From assembly GCF_003933745.1 (NCBI RefSeq), contig NZ_RSEB01000003.1, positions 682,001 through 746,000 on the forward strand: a stretch of 64,000 nt of DNA, written 5' to 3'. This document shows, piece after piece, positions 54,787-63,951 of this stretch; position 1 is the first letter of the stretch; every line of letters begins with the position of its first letter. Source of the stretch: Glycomyces terrestris. GTDB taxonomy: Bacteria; Actinomycetota; Actinomycetes; Mycobacteriales; Micromonosporaceae. Made by a program: the position numbers and the translations under genes. Below the pieces are notes generated by a model. It searched no databases and was not told where the DNA came from. It saw nothing but the letters and a program-made list of their open reading frames with translations.

Positions 54787-56468
54787 GTCGGCTCCTCGGC
54801 CGTGAATGCGGGAGTGGTCGCGGCGGACCCGGCGAGCAGGGGCAGCACCGCCGTGAACCGCGCCCCGTCGGCGGTGTTCGCCACGTGCACGCCGCCGCCG
54901 TGATGCTCGCACACCAGCCTCGTGAGCGCCAGCCCGATCCCGTGCTCCCCCGCCGCGGCCTTCGTCGTGAACCCGTGCGCGAACACCTCCTCGGCCGTCT
55001 CCGGCGGCACGCCCGGGCCCGAATCGGTCACCGTGATCCGCACGGCCCCCGCGTCCTCGCGGATGTCGACCGACACCCACGCCTCCGCCGCGACCGGCAG
55101 CGGCGCCCGCGCCCCCGCCGCCGCGTCCACCGCGTTGTCGACCAGGTTCCCCAGGACCGTGCCGACGTCGGCCGAGTCCTCCGGCTCGAGCGGCCCGAGC
55201 GCGCTCCCCGCCGCGACCTCGAGCCGCACCTGCCGCTCCGAGGCCTGCGCCGACTTCGCCATGAGCAGCGCCGCGATCGCCTTGTCCCGGATCGGCTCCC
55301 CGATCGACAGGTCCAGGGACTGCCGGTGCCGGTTGAGCGCGTCGATGTACCGCACCACCTCGTCCTGCTCGCCGATCTGGATCAGCCCCGAGATCGTGTG
55401 CAGCTTGTTGTCGAACTCGTGCGCCTGCGCCCGCAGCGCCTCCGCCGTCGACCGGAACGAGCCCAGGTCGCGCTCCAGCTGCGCGAGCTCGGTGCGGTCC
55501 CGCAGCGTCGCCACCGCCCCCAGCGCCCGGCCGTCCTTCTCCACCGGCATCCGGTTCACCACCAGGACCCGGTTCCCCTGGAGCACGACCTGGTCGGAAC
55601 CGGTCACCGTCCCGGACAGGACGTCCCGCAGCCGGCCCGTCAGCTCCAGGTCGCCGAGCGTGCGCCCGACCGCGCCGTCCGGCAGGTCGAGGAGCCGCCG
55701 CGCCACGTCGTTCACGAGCGTCACCCGGTGCTGGTCGTCCAGCGCGACCACGCCCTCGGCGATCCCGTACAGCATCGCCTCCCGGTGCTCGGCGAGCCCC
55801 GCGATCTCGCGCGGCTCCATCCCGAACGTCTGCCGCTTGATCCGCCGCGCCAGCAGCCACGAGCCCGCGACCCCGAGCGCGCTCGCCACCCCCAGGTACA
55901 GCAGCAGCGTCGGCACGGCCTCGACCAGCAGCTCCCCGAGCGAGGGCACCTCCTGGCCGACGACGGCCACGCCGAGCTGCACGCCGATCTCGTCCCTCGC
56001 CTCGCTGAGCACCGGCGCCTGCGCCACCAGCTCGGTGCGCCCGCCGAGCTCGATCTCGCCGCGCCAGCCGCGGCCGTCGAGGACGCCCGCGGCGACCGGC
56101 AGGTACGTGCCGATGAGCAGCGGGTTCGTGGAGGCGACGACCTTGCCCTCGGCGTCGGCGATCGTCACCGACGACACCTGCCAGCGCTCCAGGTCGCCGA
56201 GGATCTTCGGCGCGAGCGTCTGCGACGGCGCCGGCTGCGGCAGCCGGTCGCGCACGAGGTCGGTGGTGGCGAGGGACTCGGCCAGCTGCGTGACGCGCCG
56301 CCCCTGCTCGCTGGTGAACACCGCGCGGGACTGGGCGAGGGAGAGCCCGGCGATGACCGCGAGCACGATGAGGACGACGGCGAGCTGGTACGCGAGCAGC
56401 TGCCCGGCGAGGGTCGGACGGCGAAGTGAGGGCCTGAACACAATGAACTCAATGATCGATACGGACAC
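54783..56468 (-). CDS. CitA/DcuS-type sensor histidine kinase
   Basis: A 561-residue kinase. A transmembrane helix at ~25-46, an extracytoplasmic sensor domain at ~50-180, a second helix at ~185-207, a cytoplasmic PAS domain at ~225-335, and a Spo0B-type H-box AHEFDNKLHTISGLI with H350 are seen, then the ATPase domain with LGNLVDNAVDAA and GEHGIGLALTRL. This is the layout of citrate/C4-dicarboxylate sensors, so the ligand is probably a tricarboxylate carried by the divergent tctCBA. The GTG at 56468 is provisional; a later GTG at 56441 is possible. Confidence 0.87.
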   Translation of the reverse strand: MSVSIIEFIVFRPSLRRPTLAGQLLAYQLAVVLIVLAVIAGLSLAQSRAVFTSEQGRRVTQLAESLATTDLVRDRLPQPAPSQTLAPKILGDLERWQVSSVTIADAEGKVVASTNPLLIGTYLPVAAGVLDGRGWRGEIELGGRTELVAQAPVLSEARDEIGVQLGVAVVGQEVPSLGELLVEAVPTLLLYLGVASALGVAGSWLLARRIKRQTFGMEPREIAGLAEHREAMLYGIAEGVVALDDQHRVTLVNDVARRLLDLPDGAVGRTLGDLELTGRLRDVLSGTVTGSDQVVLQGNRVLVVNRMPVEKDGRALGAVATLRDRTELAQLERDLGSFRSTAEALRAQAHEFDNKLHTISGLIQIGEQDEVVRYIDALNRHRQSLDLSIGEPIRDKAIAALLMAKSAQASERQVRLEVAAGSALGPLEPEDSADVGTVLGNLVDNAVDAAAGARAPLPVAAEAWVSVDIREDAGAVRITVTDSGPGVPPETAEEVFAHGFTTKAAAGEHGIGLALTRLVCEHHGGGVHVANTADGARFTAVLPLLAGSAATTPAFTAEEPT

Positions 56469-56541
56469 AAGGCTGACGCAGGGGCCGCGCCGGGGTGACC
56501 ATCGTCTCTCACACCACCCTCGAAATGAAAGAGCAACGACG

Positions 56542-57537
56542 ATGAAAATTCACCGGAGGAGCCTCCTCAGCGCTGCGGCGGCCGTCCCGGCGCTCGCGGC
56601 GGCCTCGGCGTGCGGACTCACCGCCGAGGACGGCTCGGGCGGCGGACCCCTCACCGGTCTGCGCATCATGGTGCCGAACAGCCCCGGCGGCGGCTACGAC
56701 ACGACCGCCCGCTCCATCGCCCGGATCATGGAGGACGAGGAGATCGCCCGCGCGGTCGAGGTGTTCAACCTCGAGGGCGCCGGCGGTACCGTCGGCCTCC
56801 AGCGGACCGTGAGCGAGGAGGGCAACGGCGACCTCGCCATGCAGATGGGCCTGGGCGTCGTGGGCGCCTCCTACACGCAGAACTCCGAGGCGAAGCTGAC
56901 CGGCACCACGCCGCTCGCGAAGCTCGTCGAGGAGTCCGGCGCCATCGTCGTGCCCACCGCCTCGCCGTACCAGACGATCGACGACCTGGTCGCGGCCTGG
57001 GCCGGCGACCTCGACGGCGTCACCGTCGGCGGCGGCTCCTCCCCCGGCGGCCCCGACCACCTGCTGCCGATGCGGCTCGCGAACGCCGTCGGCATCGACC
57101 CGACGCAGGTGAACTACGTGTCCTACGACGGCGGCGGGGAGCTCCTGCCCGCGCTGCTGGGCGAGAAGGTCGCGTTCGGCGCCAGCGGCGTCGGCGAGTT
57201 CATCGACCAGATCGAGGCCGGGCAGCTGCGCGTCCTCGCGACCTCCGGGGAGGCGCGCGTGGACGTCGTCCCGGACGCGCCGACGTTCACCGAGTCCGGG
57301 ATCGACCTGGTGTTCACGAACTGGCGCGGCTGGGTGGCCCCGCCCGGGATCGGCGACGCGGACGTGCGGAAGTGGACCGACGCGCTCACCGCGATGCACG
57401 ACTCCGGGGCGTGGCAGGACGAGCTGGAGAAGCAGGGCTGGACCGACGCGTTCATGACCGGCAGCGACTTCGGCGACTTCCTCGCCGACCAGGACGCGAC
57501 CGTGGCGGCCACGCTCCAGGAACTGGGCCTGGCATGA
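56542..57537 (+). CDS. tctC: Tripartite tricarboxylate transporter substrate-binding lipoprotein TctC
   Basis: A 331-residue periplasmic-type binding protein. The N-terminal signal ends in AAASAC, a lipobox with Cys24, so it is probably membrane-tethered. The TctC (Bug) fold shows MVPNSPGGGYDTTARSIA and VGGGSSPGGPDHLLP loops that bind the carboxylate. It hands the substrate to TctA/TctB. It is the first gene of the operon and divergent from the sensor kinase, with a 73-base spacer that must hold both promoters. Confidence 0.9.
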   Translation: MKIHRRSLLSAAAAVPALAAASACGLTAEDGSGGGPLTGLRIMVPNSPGGGYDTTARSIARIMEDEEIARAVEVFNLEGAGGTVGLQRTVSEEGNGDLAMQMGLGVVGASYTQNSEAKLTGTTPLAKLVEESGAIVVPTASPYQTIDDLVAAWAGDLDGVTVGGGSSPGGPDHLLPMRLANAVGIDPTQVNYVSYDGGGELLPALLGEKVAFGASGVGEFIDQIEAGQLRVLATSGEARVDVVPDAPTFTESGIDLVFTNWRGWVAPPGIGDADVRKWTDALTAMHDSGAWQDELEKQGWTDAFMTGSDFGDFLADQDATVAATLQELGLA

Positions 57538-58094
57538 CGGGCGCCGAGCACGAGGCGACCGCGAACGGCGCCGCCGAGGACGCCGCCGCGGCGGACGGCG
57601 ACGCGGCCGCCGCGGTCCCGAAGCGGGACCTCGCGCAGCTGTGGGTGTGCGCCTTCCTCGCGGTCCTCGGCGTCCTCGTCATCGTCGACGCCGCCCGCCT
57701 GGGCGGGTTCTCCGCGTCGAACGACCCGATCGGCCCCAAGCCGGTCCCGATCATCCTCGGCGTGCTGCTGTTCGCCGTCGCCGCCTTCTACGCGATCGAC
57801 GCACTGCGCGGCGGCCACGGCGAGGACGGGGGCGCGCACGCCGGCGAGCGGTTCGACGTCAGGACCGTCGCGCTCCTGTGCGCGGTGTTCGTCGCGAACG
57901 CGCTCCTCATCGACTGGCTCGGCTGGGTCATCTCCGGTTCGCTCCTGTTCTGGGGCGCGGCGATCGTCCTCGGCTCGCGCCGCTACTTCCTGACGCTCGC
58001 GGCCGCCGTGGTGCTCGGCCTGGCCACGTTCTACGGGTTCGCGATCGGCCTGGGCCTCGGCCTGCCGGCCGGCGTGCTCCAGGGCATCCTGTAG
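57534..58094 (+). CDS. tctB: Tripartite tricarboxylate transporter small membrane subunit TctB
   Basis: A 186-residue protein with a ~35-residue cytoplasmic acidic tail and four transmembrane helices (LWVCAFLAVLGVLVIVDAA, IILGVLLFAVAAFYAI, VALLCAVFVANALLIDWLGW, TLAAAVVLGLATFYGFAI). It matches the small TctB subunit. The ATG overlaps the tctC stop by four bases. Confidence 0.87.
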   Translation: MTGAEHEATANGAAEDAAAADGDAAAAVPKRDLAQLWVCAFLAVLGVLVIVDAARLGGFSASNDPIGPKPVPIILGVLLFAVAAFYAIDALRGGHGEDGGAHAGERFDVRTVALLCAVFVANALLIDWLGWVISGSLLFWGAAIVLGSRRYFLTLAAAVVLGLATFYGFAIGLGLGLPAGVLQGIL

Positions 58095-58104
58095 GGGGGC
58101 GGGC

Positions 58105-59616
58105 GTGGACAACCTCAACTCGCTCCTCGACGGCTTTGCCGCGATCCTCACCCCCGGGAACCTCCTCATCGCCCTCATCGGCGTCACGATCGGCACCGCG
58201 GTCGGGATGCTCCCGGGCCTGGGCACCGCGATGGCGATCGCGCTGCTGCTGCCGATCACGTACGGGATGGAGCCGACGCAGGCGTTCATCATGTTCGGCG
58301 GGATCTTCTACGGCGGCATGTACGGCGGCTCGACCACCGCGATCCTGCTGAACACGCCCGGCCAGTCGTCCTCGGTCGTCACCGTCCTCGAGGGCTTCAA
58401 GATGGCCAAGAACGGGCGCGGCGGGCAGGCCCTCGCGACCGCGGCCATCGGCTCGTTCGTGGCCGGCACGATCGCGACGGTCGCGCTCGTGTTCGTCACC
58501 CCGATCACCGTCGACTTCGCGATCGGCCTCGGCGCGCCCGAGTACTTCGCGATCATGGTGCTCGCGCTCGTGGCGACCGCGTCGGTCCTCGGTTCCTCGC
58601 GCATCCGCGGCTTCGCGTCGCTCCTCGTCGGCCTCGTCATCGGGACGATCGGCATCGACGCGGTCACCGGCCAGCAGCGGCTCACCTACGGGATGCCGGA
58701 GCTGGCCAACGGGATCGACATCGTCGTGGTCGCGGTCGGCGCGTTCGCCGTGGGCGAGGCCCTGTGGACGGCGGCCCGCCGCCGCAACGGCAAGGACGAG
58801 ATCGTCCCGGTCGGCCGGGTGTGGATGGGCCGCGGCGACTGGCGCCGCTCGTGGGGGCCGTGGCTGCGCGGCTCGGCGCTCGGGTTCCCGTTCGGGGCGG
58901 TCCCGGCCGGCGGCGCCGAGGTGCCGACATTCCTGTCGTACGTGACCGAGCGGCGGCTCTCGAAGCACAAGAGCGAGTTCGGGAACGGCGCGATCGAGGG
59001 CGTCGCGGGCCCGGAGGCGGCGAACAACGCCTCGGCCGCGGGCACGCTCGTGCCGATGCTCGCGCTCGGCCTGCCGTGCAACGCGACCGCGGCCGTCATG
59101 CTCGCGGCGTTCCAGACGTACGGCATCCAGCCGGGCCCGCTCCTGTTCGAGCAGGAGTCGGCGCTGGTGTGGACGCTCATCGCGGGCCTATTCGTGGGCA
59201 ACGCGATGCTGCTGGTGCTGAACATGCCGCTCATCCCGGTGTGGGTGAAGCTGCTGCGCATCCCCAAGCCGTACCTGTTCGCGGGCATCCTGTTCTTCGC
59301 GTCGATGGGCGCCTACGCGACCAGCGGCCAGGCGTTCGAGCTGTACGTGCTCCTGGCGCTGGGCCTGCTCGGGCTCGGCATGCGGCGCTTCGGGATCCCG
59401 ATGCTGCCGATGATCGTCGGCGTGATCCTCGGCCCGATGGCCGAGCGGCAGGCGCGCATGTCGCTCCAGCTCTCGGGCGGCGACCTGTCGGGGCTCGTCG
59501 GCGGGCCCGTCGCGTGGACCGTGTACGGGATCATCGCGGTCATCGCCCTGTGGCCCTTGGCGATGCTGGTGCGCCGCCGCGCGGTGCGCGACCGCGAGGC
59601 GGTCGCCGCCGGGTGA
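58105..59616 (+). CDS. tctA: Tripartite tricarboxylate transporter large membrane subunit TctA
   Basis: A 503-residue protein with about 12 hydrophobic segments. The GMLPGLGTAMAIALLLP, YGGMYGGSTTAILLNTPG and FPFGAVPAGGAEVPTFLSY segments are family hallmarks. Together with TctB and TctC it imports tri- or dicarboxylates using the ion gradient. The GTG at 58105 is preceded by a G-rich ribosome site and lies 10 bases after tctB. Confidence 0.93.
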   Translation: MDNLNSLLDGFAAILTPGNLLIALIGVTIGTAVGMLPGLGTAMAIALLLPITYGMEPTQAFIMFGGIFYGGMYGGSTTAILLNTPGQSSSVVTVLEGFKMAKNGRGGQALATAAIGSFVAGTIATVALVFVTPITVDFAIGLGAPEYFAIMVLALVATASVLGSSRIRGFASLLVGLVIGTIGIDAVTGQQRLTYGMPELANGIDIVVVAVGAFAVGEALWTAARRRNGKDEIVPVGRVWMGRGDWRRSWGPWLRGSALGFPFGAVPAGGAEVPTFLSYVTERRLSKHKSEFGNGAIEGVAGPEAANNASAAGTLVPMLALGLPCNATAAVMLAAFQTYGIQPGPLLFEQESALVWTLIAGLFVGNAMLLVLNMPLIPVWVKLLRIPKPYLFAGILFFASMGAYATSGQAFELYVLLALGLLGLGMRRFGIPMLPMIVGVILGPMAERQARMSLQLSGGDLSGLVGGPVAWTVYGIIAVIALWPLAMLVRRRAVRDREAVAAG

Positions 59617-59622
59617 GGACGG

Positions 59623-59653
59623 GGTGCGGGCCGATCTCGAACCGGCCCGCACC
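59623..59653 (+). terminator. Terminator of tctCBA
   Basis: GGTGCGGGCCG (59623-59633) and CGGCCCGCACC (59643-59653) pair over 11 bp and are followed by TCCTTCT. Confidence 0.65.
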
Positions 59654-59670
59654 TCCTTCTGCTCCGCGCC

Positions 59671-60825
59671 CTAGCGGAGGACGGCCTTCTGGAGCGCCTC
59701 GGCCGGGCCGGTGCTGAAGCGGCGCAGCCACAGCCAGGACCCGGCGAGGAGGAACGCGCCGATGCCGAGCCACAGGGCGGGCGCGAACCACGCCTGGTCG
59801 CCGTACTTCGCGGCGAGGCCGAGGCCCCAGCCGTAGCAGAGCGCCGAGGCGAGCAGGTTCTGGAGGATGTAGCCGCTCAGGGCGGTGCGGCCCAGGGACT
59901 CGAGCGAGGCCATGACCGGGCCGCGGCGCAGGTGCTCGACGAGGTAGCCGATGAGGCCGATGTAGCCGAGCATGACGACCGGCGCGATCACGTACCGCTC
60001 GAGGTAGAGGACCTCGTCGGGCAGGAGCAGCGCCACGGCGTTCAGCGGCAGGCCCAGGCCGAGACCCCAGGCCATGAGGCGGGCCCGGATGCGCCGCCCG
60101 GTGTCGTCGGCGCCGAACGCGCCGGCGCGGAACAGCCGGACGCCGAGCAGGAACAGGAAGACCAGCAGCGGGAACGTGATGATCGGCTCGACGCGGAAGA
60201 CGAGGGCGTGGTTGAGCCGGAACTGGACCTGCTCGAGCCAGGTCCCGGACGCGTACAGCGCCTGGACCTCCGGGTTCGGCTCGGGCGCGACGCCGCCGAG
60301 GGCCGACCCGGCGGTGACGAGGGCGACGACGGCCAGGTGCAGACCGAGCGCGGTCCACATGACGGCGCGCTGGGCGCGTTCGGAGCGCTTGAGGAGCCAG
60401 GCGACGGTGATCGCGGTGACGGCGTACCCCATGAGCACGTCCCATGCGAACAGCAGGACGAAGTGGACGGTGCCTTCGGCGAAGAGGAACAGGGCCCGCC
60501 AGTGGTAGCGGCCGGGCCAGCGGCGGCCGCGCTTCTCGACCGACCGGAACTGGATCGCGAGCCCGACGCCGAAGAGGACGGTGAGCATGGAGAGGAACTT
60601 GCCGTTGGCGAGGAGCTGGAAGGCGGAGCCGAAGAAGCCGCCTTCGGTGATGCCGAAGCCGAGCAGGGGCCCGGCCTCGCCGTGGGCGGAGGCGAAGAGC
60701 CAGATGTTGGTGCCGAGGGTGCCGAGGATCGCGGCGCCGCGGAGGACGTCGAGGAGCGGCAGCCGCTTCGCCGCGGCCGGCCGGGTGTCGGGGGCCGCGG
60801 ATACGGTGGCGGAGGTGGTGTCCAT
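59671..60825 (-). CDS. DUF418 polytopic membrane protein
   Basis: A 384-residue protein with about nine helices. The N-terminal LPLLDVLRGAAILGTLGTNIW, the central LFLFAEGTVHFVLLFAWDVLMGYAV and the C-terminal GRTALSGYILQNLL match the DUF418/acyltransferase-3-like (YeiB) family of unknown function. The ATG at 60825 has GATGCT 7 bases upstream; an ATG at 60837 is also in frame. The 113-base gap to the DUF2306 gene and same strand suggest one unit. Confidence 0.82.
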   Translation of the reverse strand: MDTTSATVSAAPDTRPAAAKRLPLLDVLRGAAILGTLGTNIWLFASAHGEAGPLLGFGITEGGFFGSAFQLLANGKFLSMLTVLFGVGLAIQFRSVEKRGRRWPGRYHWRALFLFAEGTVHFVLLFAWDVLMGYAVTAITVAWLLKRSERAQRAVMWTALGLHLAVVALVTAGSALGGVAPEPNPEVQALYASGTWLEQVQFRLNHALVFRVEPIITFPLLVFLFLLGVRLFRAGAFGADDTGRRIRARLMAWGLGLGLPLNAVALLLPDEVLYLERYVIAPVVMLGYIGLIGYLVEHLRRGPVMASLESLGRTALSGYILQNLLASALCYGWGLGLAAKYGDQAWFAPALWLGIGAFLLAGSWLWLRRFSTGPAEALQKAVLR

Positions 60826-60938
60826 GCCGTCCAGCATCGCGTGGAGGGAGGCGGTGCGAATCCTGCTGCGGCATGGACTTTCGGGGCGCGGCGGGGCGAC
60901 CGCGGGTGGAACCCGGGCCGCCCCGAAGGTGGCATCCG

Positions 60939-61685
60939 TCAGGCGGCGGCTGCGACTTTGGTGGCAGGCCTGGCGCCGCGGCGGCGCTTGGGCCTGCGGT
61001 CGAGCCACCACTGGGCGATCATGAGGTTGACGATCCAGCTGAGCCAGATCGAGGCGACCGCGACGTCCGCGATGAGCGCCTCGGTGTCGCCGCCGTAGTA
61101 GCTCTCCCGGAACGGCAGCAGGATCACCAGCAGCAGCGCGATCCACACCCGGTTGACGACGATGGACCAGCACAGGGCGAAGCTGCGGATCATCCAGCGG
61201 CGGTGGGCCTGGAAGTCGTGGCGGCGGGCCGCGAGGAACCCGGAGAACGTGGTGCCGAACCACAGGAGCGAGAGCAGCACGTTGCCGATCTTGCCGTCGT
61301 TCCCGACCGTCGACATGACCGAGACGACGAGCGCGAAGATCCCCGAGGGCACGACGCCCGCGAAGACGTAGAGGCGCCCGGAGACCCGGTGGACGCGGGG
61401 GTGCTTGAGCCGCAGCCAGGTCCACACCTGCATGGAGCAGGTGACGAGCGCGATCGAGCCGAACAGGATGTGCCCGGTGAGCATGAGGTAGTGGGTCTCG
61501 GGGAAGGCCGACTGGAGTTCGACGAGCGAGTCGCCGGTGTCGAAGGTGAGGTAGAACGGCAGGCGCGCGGCGACGAACAGGCCGGCGACCGCGAAGAGCG
61601 GGACGATCCAGGGCCGGCGGTACCACTTCGGCTTCTCGCGCTCGGGCGGGCGCTGGGGTTCGGACTGGGCGAGGGTCTGGGTCAC
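60939..61685 (-). CDS. DUF2306 polytopic membrane protein
   Basis: A 248-residue protein with about six helices. The segments LMLTGHILFGSIALVTCSMQVW, HRVSGRLYVFAGVVPSGIFALVV and HRRWMIRSFALCWSIVVNRVW carry the His and Arg residues conserved in DUF2306, a family with no known role. It has its own GGAGAG ribosome site before the GTG at 61685. The divergent TetR gene and paired palindromes upstream suggest it is regulated. Confidence 0.82.
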   Translation of the reverse strand: MTQTLAQSEPQRPPEREKPKWYRRPWIVPLFAVAGLFVAARLPFYLTFDTGDSLVELQSAFPETHYLMLTGHILFGSIALVTCSMQVWTWLRLKHPRVHRVSGRLYVFAGVVPSGIFALVVSVMSTVGNDGKIGNVLLSLLWFGTTFSGFLAARRHDFQAHRRWMIRSFALCWSIVVNRVWIALLLVILLPFRESYYGGDTEALIADVAVASIWLSWIVNLMIAQWWLDRRPKRRRGARPATKVAAAA

Positions 61686-61718
61686 TGGTCTCTCCGATCG
61701 CGGTGGGGTCCGATCGAT

Positions 61719-61733
61719 GCGTATGGGATACGC
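61719..61733. promoter_or_regulatory. TetR operator-like palindrome 1
   Basis: GCGTATGGGATACGC is a perfect 15-base 6-3-6 palindrome between the divergent DUF2306 and tetR genes. Confidence 0.65.
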
Positions 61734-61739
61734 TTTTCA

Positions 61740-61754
61740 GCGTACATCATACGC
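61740..61754. promoter_or_regulatory. TetR operator-like palindrome 2
   Basis: GCGTACATCATACGC is a 5-5-5 palindrome sharing GCGTA/TACGC arms with palindrome 1, with centres 21 bases apart, or about two DNA turns. Confidence 0.65.
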
Positions 61755-61824
61755 AAGCCTGGTGCGTGCACCCGGGACCCTCAGGGGCCCTAGGCTTGCC
61801 AGGCGCGAGGCCGGAGCTGAGGGG

Positions 61825-62523
61825 GTGCTTCTGTTGGGACAGGGCGAGTACGAACTGCTGTGGGGCGACCGGTCGCGGCCGGGCCGCGGCCGCCCCTCCG
61901 GGCTCACCCGCGAGCGCATCGTCGCCGAGGCCGTCGCCATCGCCGACGCCGAAGGGCTGCACAAGGTCTCGATGAAGCACCTGGCCGACCGCCTGGGCTC
62001 CGGCGTCATGTCCCTCTACCGGCACGTCCCCGGCAAGGACGAGCTCGTCATCCTCATGTACGACTCCCTCATGGACGGGCCCCCCGACCTGCCCGACGCC
62101 GACACCTGGCGCGACGTCCTCCTCCACTGGGGACGGACCGTCATCGGCCTGTTCCGCGCCCACCCGTGGGCGATCACCGTCGGCACCTCCGCCCGCACCA
62201 TGGGCCCCGGCGAGGCCGGCTGGGTCGACCACGTCCTCGGCCGCCTCGGCGCCCTCGGCCTCCCCGCCGACCTCGGCCTCATGGCCGTCCTCACCGTCGA
62301 CTGCTTCGCCCTCGGGGCCGCCCGCCCCGAGACCGGCGGCGCCGGCTCCTCCGCCGAGTTCTTCAGCTTCCTCGCCGACCCCGCCGCCGGCGCCCGCTTC
62401 CCCCACCTCGCGGCCGTCACCACCGCGTCCTTCGCCTCCGAGCAGCTGCTCGAGGACTACTTCGAGTTCGGCCTCCAGCGCGTCCTCGACGGCCTCGAGC
62501 AGTACATCGACGCCCGCGCATAG
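61825..62523 (+). CDS. TetR-family transcriptional regulator
   Basis: A ~232-residue regulator. The HTH reads LTRERIVAEAVAIADAEGLHKVSMKHLADRLGSGVMSLYRHVPGKDELV, shown here only as the segment from residue ~27 to ~75, with the recognition helix in SGVMSLYRHV; the C-terminal ~150 residues match the TetR_C ligand domain. The GTG at 61825 is uncertain, and a TTG at 61834 is at better distance from the GAGGGGG ribosome site. It is divergent from DUF2306-DUF418, which it probably represses from the two palindromes. Confidence 0.85.
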   Translation: MLLLGQGEYELLWGDRSRPGRGRPSGLTRERIVAEAVAIADAEGLHKVSMKHLADRLGSGVMSLYRHVPGKDELVILMYDSLMDGPPDLPDADTWRDVLLHWGRTVIGLFRAHPWAITVGTSARTMGPGEAGWVDHVLGRLGALGLPADLGLMAVLTVDCFALGAARPETGGAGSSAEFFSFLADPAAGARFPHLAAVTTASFASEQLLEDYFEFGLQRVLDGLEQYIDARA

Positions 62524-62526
62524 GAA

Positions 62527-62556
62527 CGGGGGCCGGCCCTCCCGGACCGGCCCCCG
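62527..62556. terminator. Bidirectional terminator
   Basis: CGGGGGCCGG (62527-62536) pairs with CCGGCCCCCG (62547-62556) between the convergent tetR and symporter genes. Confidence 0.65.
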
Positions 62557-62583
62557 CTTCTCAGGAGAGGAACAAAGCTCGGA

Positions 62584-63951
62584 TCACGCCGGCGCGAGCG
62601 CCGGCTCCCCCTTGCGGGAGCCCTCGGCGTCCCCGCCGAACGCGGACTCCTCGTCCAGCGGCTGCGGGGCCGCGTCGTACACCTCGCGGTCGAGGAGGTC
62701 CTCGGACTTCGCCACGATCACCGGCACCACCATCTGCCCGGCCACGTTCGTGGCCGTGCGGATCATGTCCATGATCGGGTCGATCGCCAGCAGCAGGCCC
62801 ACGCCCTCGAGCGGCAGGCCCAGGGTCGACAGCGTCAGCGTCAGCATCACGGTCGCACCGGTCAGGCCCGCCGTCGCCGCCGAGCCGATGACCGACACGA
62901 ACACGATGAGCAGGTAGTCCTGCACCGCCAGGTCCACGCCGTACACCTGCGCCACGAAGATCGCGGCGATGGCCGGGTAGATCGCGGCGCAGCCGTCCAT
63001 CTTGGTCGTCGCGCCGAACGGCGACGCGAACGACGCGTAGTCGCGGTCCACGCCGAGCCGGTCGGTCACGGTCTTCTGCGCCAGCGGCAGCGTGCCGACC
63101 GAGGAGCGGGACACGAACGCGAACTGGATCGCCGGCCACGCCTTCCGGTAGAACCGGACCGGCGAGACCTTCCCGAACACGCGCAGCAGCACCGGGTAGA
63201 CGACGAGCATCACGATGAGCGCGCCCGCGTAGATGTCGACGCTGAACACCGCGAGCGGCTCGAGCAGGTCCCAGCCGTACGCGTACACCGACTTCCCGAT
63301 CAGGGCCGCGGTGCCGACGGGCGCCAGGCGGATCACCCACCACAGGGCCTTCTGGACCAGTGCCAGCGCGGAGGCGTTGAACTTGAGGAACGGCTCGGCC
63401 TTGTCGCCGATCTTCGCGGCCGCCGCGCCCGCCACGATCGCGACGAACACGATCTGGAGGACGTTGACGTTCACGAACGCGTCCACGACGTTCGTGGGGA
63501 TGATGCCGGTCAGGAAGTCGGTCCACGACCCCTGCGTCTCGGGCGCGGCGGCCGCGCCGGAGAGCTCGACGCCCCGGCCCGGGTTCGTCGCCAGGCCGAT
63601 GGCGATGCCGATCACCACCGCGATGAGCGACGTGACCGCGAACCAGCCGAGGGTCTTGGCGACCAGCCGGCCCGCGTTCGCGAGGTTGCGCAGGTTCGCG
63701 ATCGACGCGACGATCGCGGTGAACACCAGGAACGGCACGATCAGGAACAGCAGCTGCACGAACAGCGTGCCGACCGTCTCCAAGGTGGTGCCGAGCCACG
63801 CGACGGACCACTCGCGGGCGGCCCAGCCGAGGACGAGGCCGACCACGAGGCCGACGAGCAGTTGCGCGGCGAACGGGAACCGCTTGCGGCGCTTGGACTT
63901 CGAATTCTCCTCCACGGCCGTGTCGGCCGTGTTCTCGGGAGCACTTGCCAT
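62584..63951 (-). CDS. Dicarboxylate/amino acid:cation symporter (DAACS/DctA-type)
   Basis: A 455-residue protein with eight helices and two re-entrant loops. The diagnostic residues are in SRSSVGTLPLAQKT (HP1 region), FGATTKMDGCAAIYPAI, and the MDMIRTATNVAGQMVVP C-terminal block of Na+/H+:dicarboxylate symporters. It imports C4-dicarboxylates or acidic amino acids. TTM in place of NMD and MDG in the NMDGT-like motif (TKMDGCA) is normal for the family. The ATG at 63951 is preceded by AGAGG at 8 bases. It lies beside the tctCBA system, both serving carboxylate import. Confidence 0.9.
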   Translation of the reverse strand: MASAPENTADTAVEENSKSKRRKRFPFAAQLLVGLVVGLVLGWAAREWSVAWLGTTLETVGTLFVQLLFLIVPFLVFTAIVASIANLRNLANAGRLVAKTLGWFAVTSLIAVVIGIAIGLATNPGRGVELSGAAAAPETQGSWTDFLTGIIPTNVVDAFVNVNVLQIVFVAIVAGAAAAKIGDKAEPFLKFNASALALVQKALWWVIRLAPVGTAALIGKSVYAYGWDLLEPLAVFSVDIYAGALIVMLVVYPVLLRVFGKVSPVRFYRKAWPAIQFAFVSRSSVGTLPLAQKTVTDRLGVDRDYASFASPFGATTKMDGCAAIYPAIAAIFVAQVYGVDLAVQDYLLIVFVSVIGSAATAGLTGATVMLTLTLSTLGLPLEGVGLLLAIDPIMDMIRTATNVAGQMVVPVIVAKSEDLLDREVYDAAPQPLDEESAFGGDAEGSRKGEPALAPA

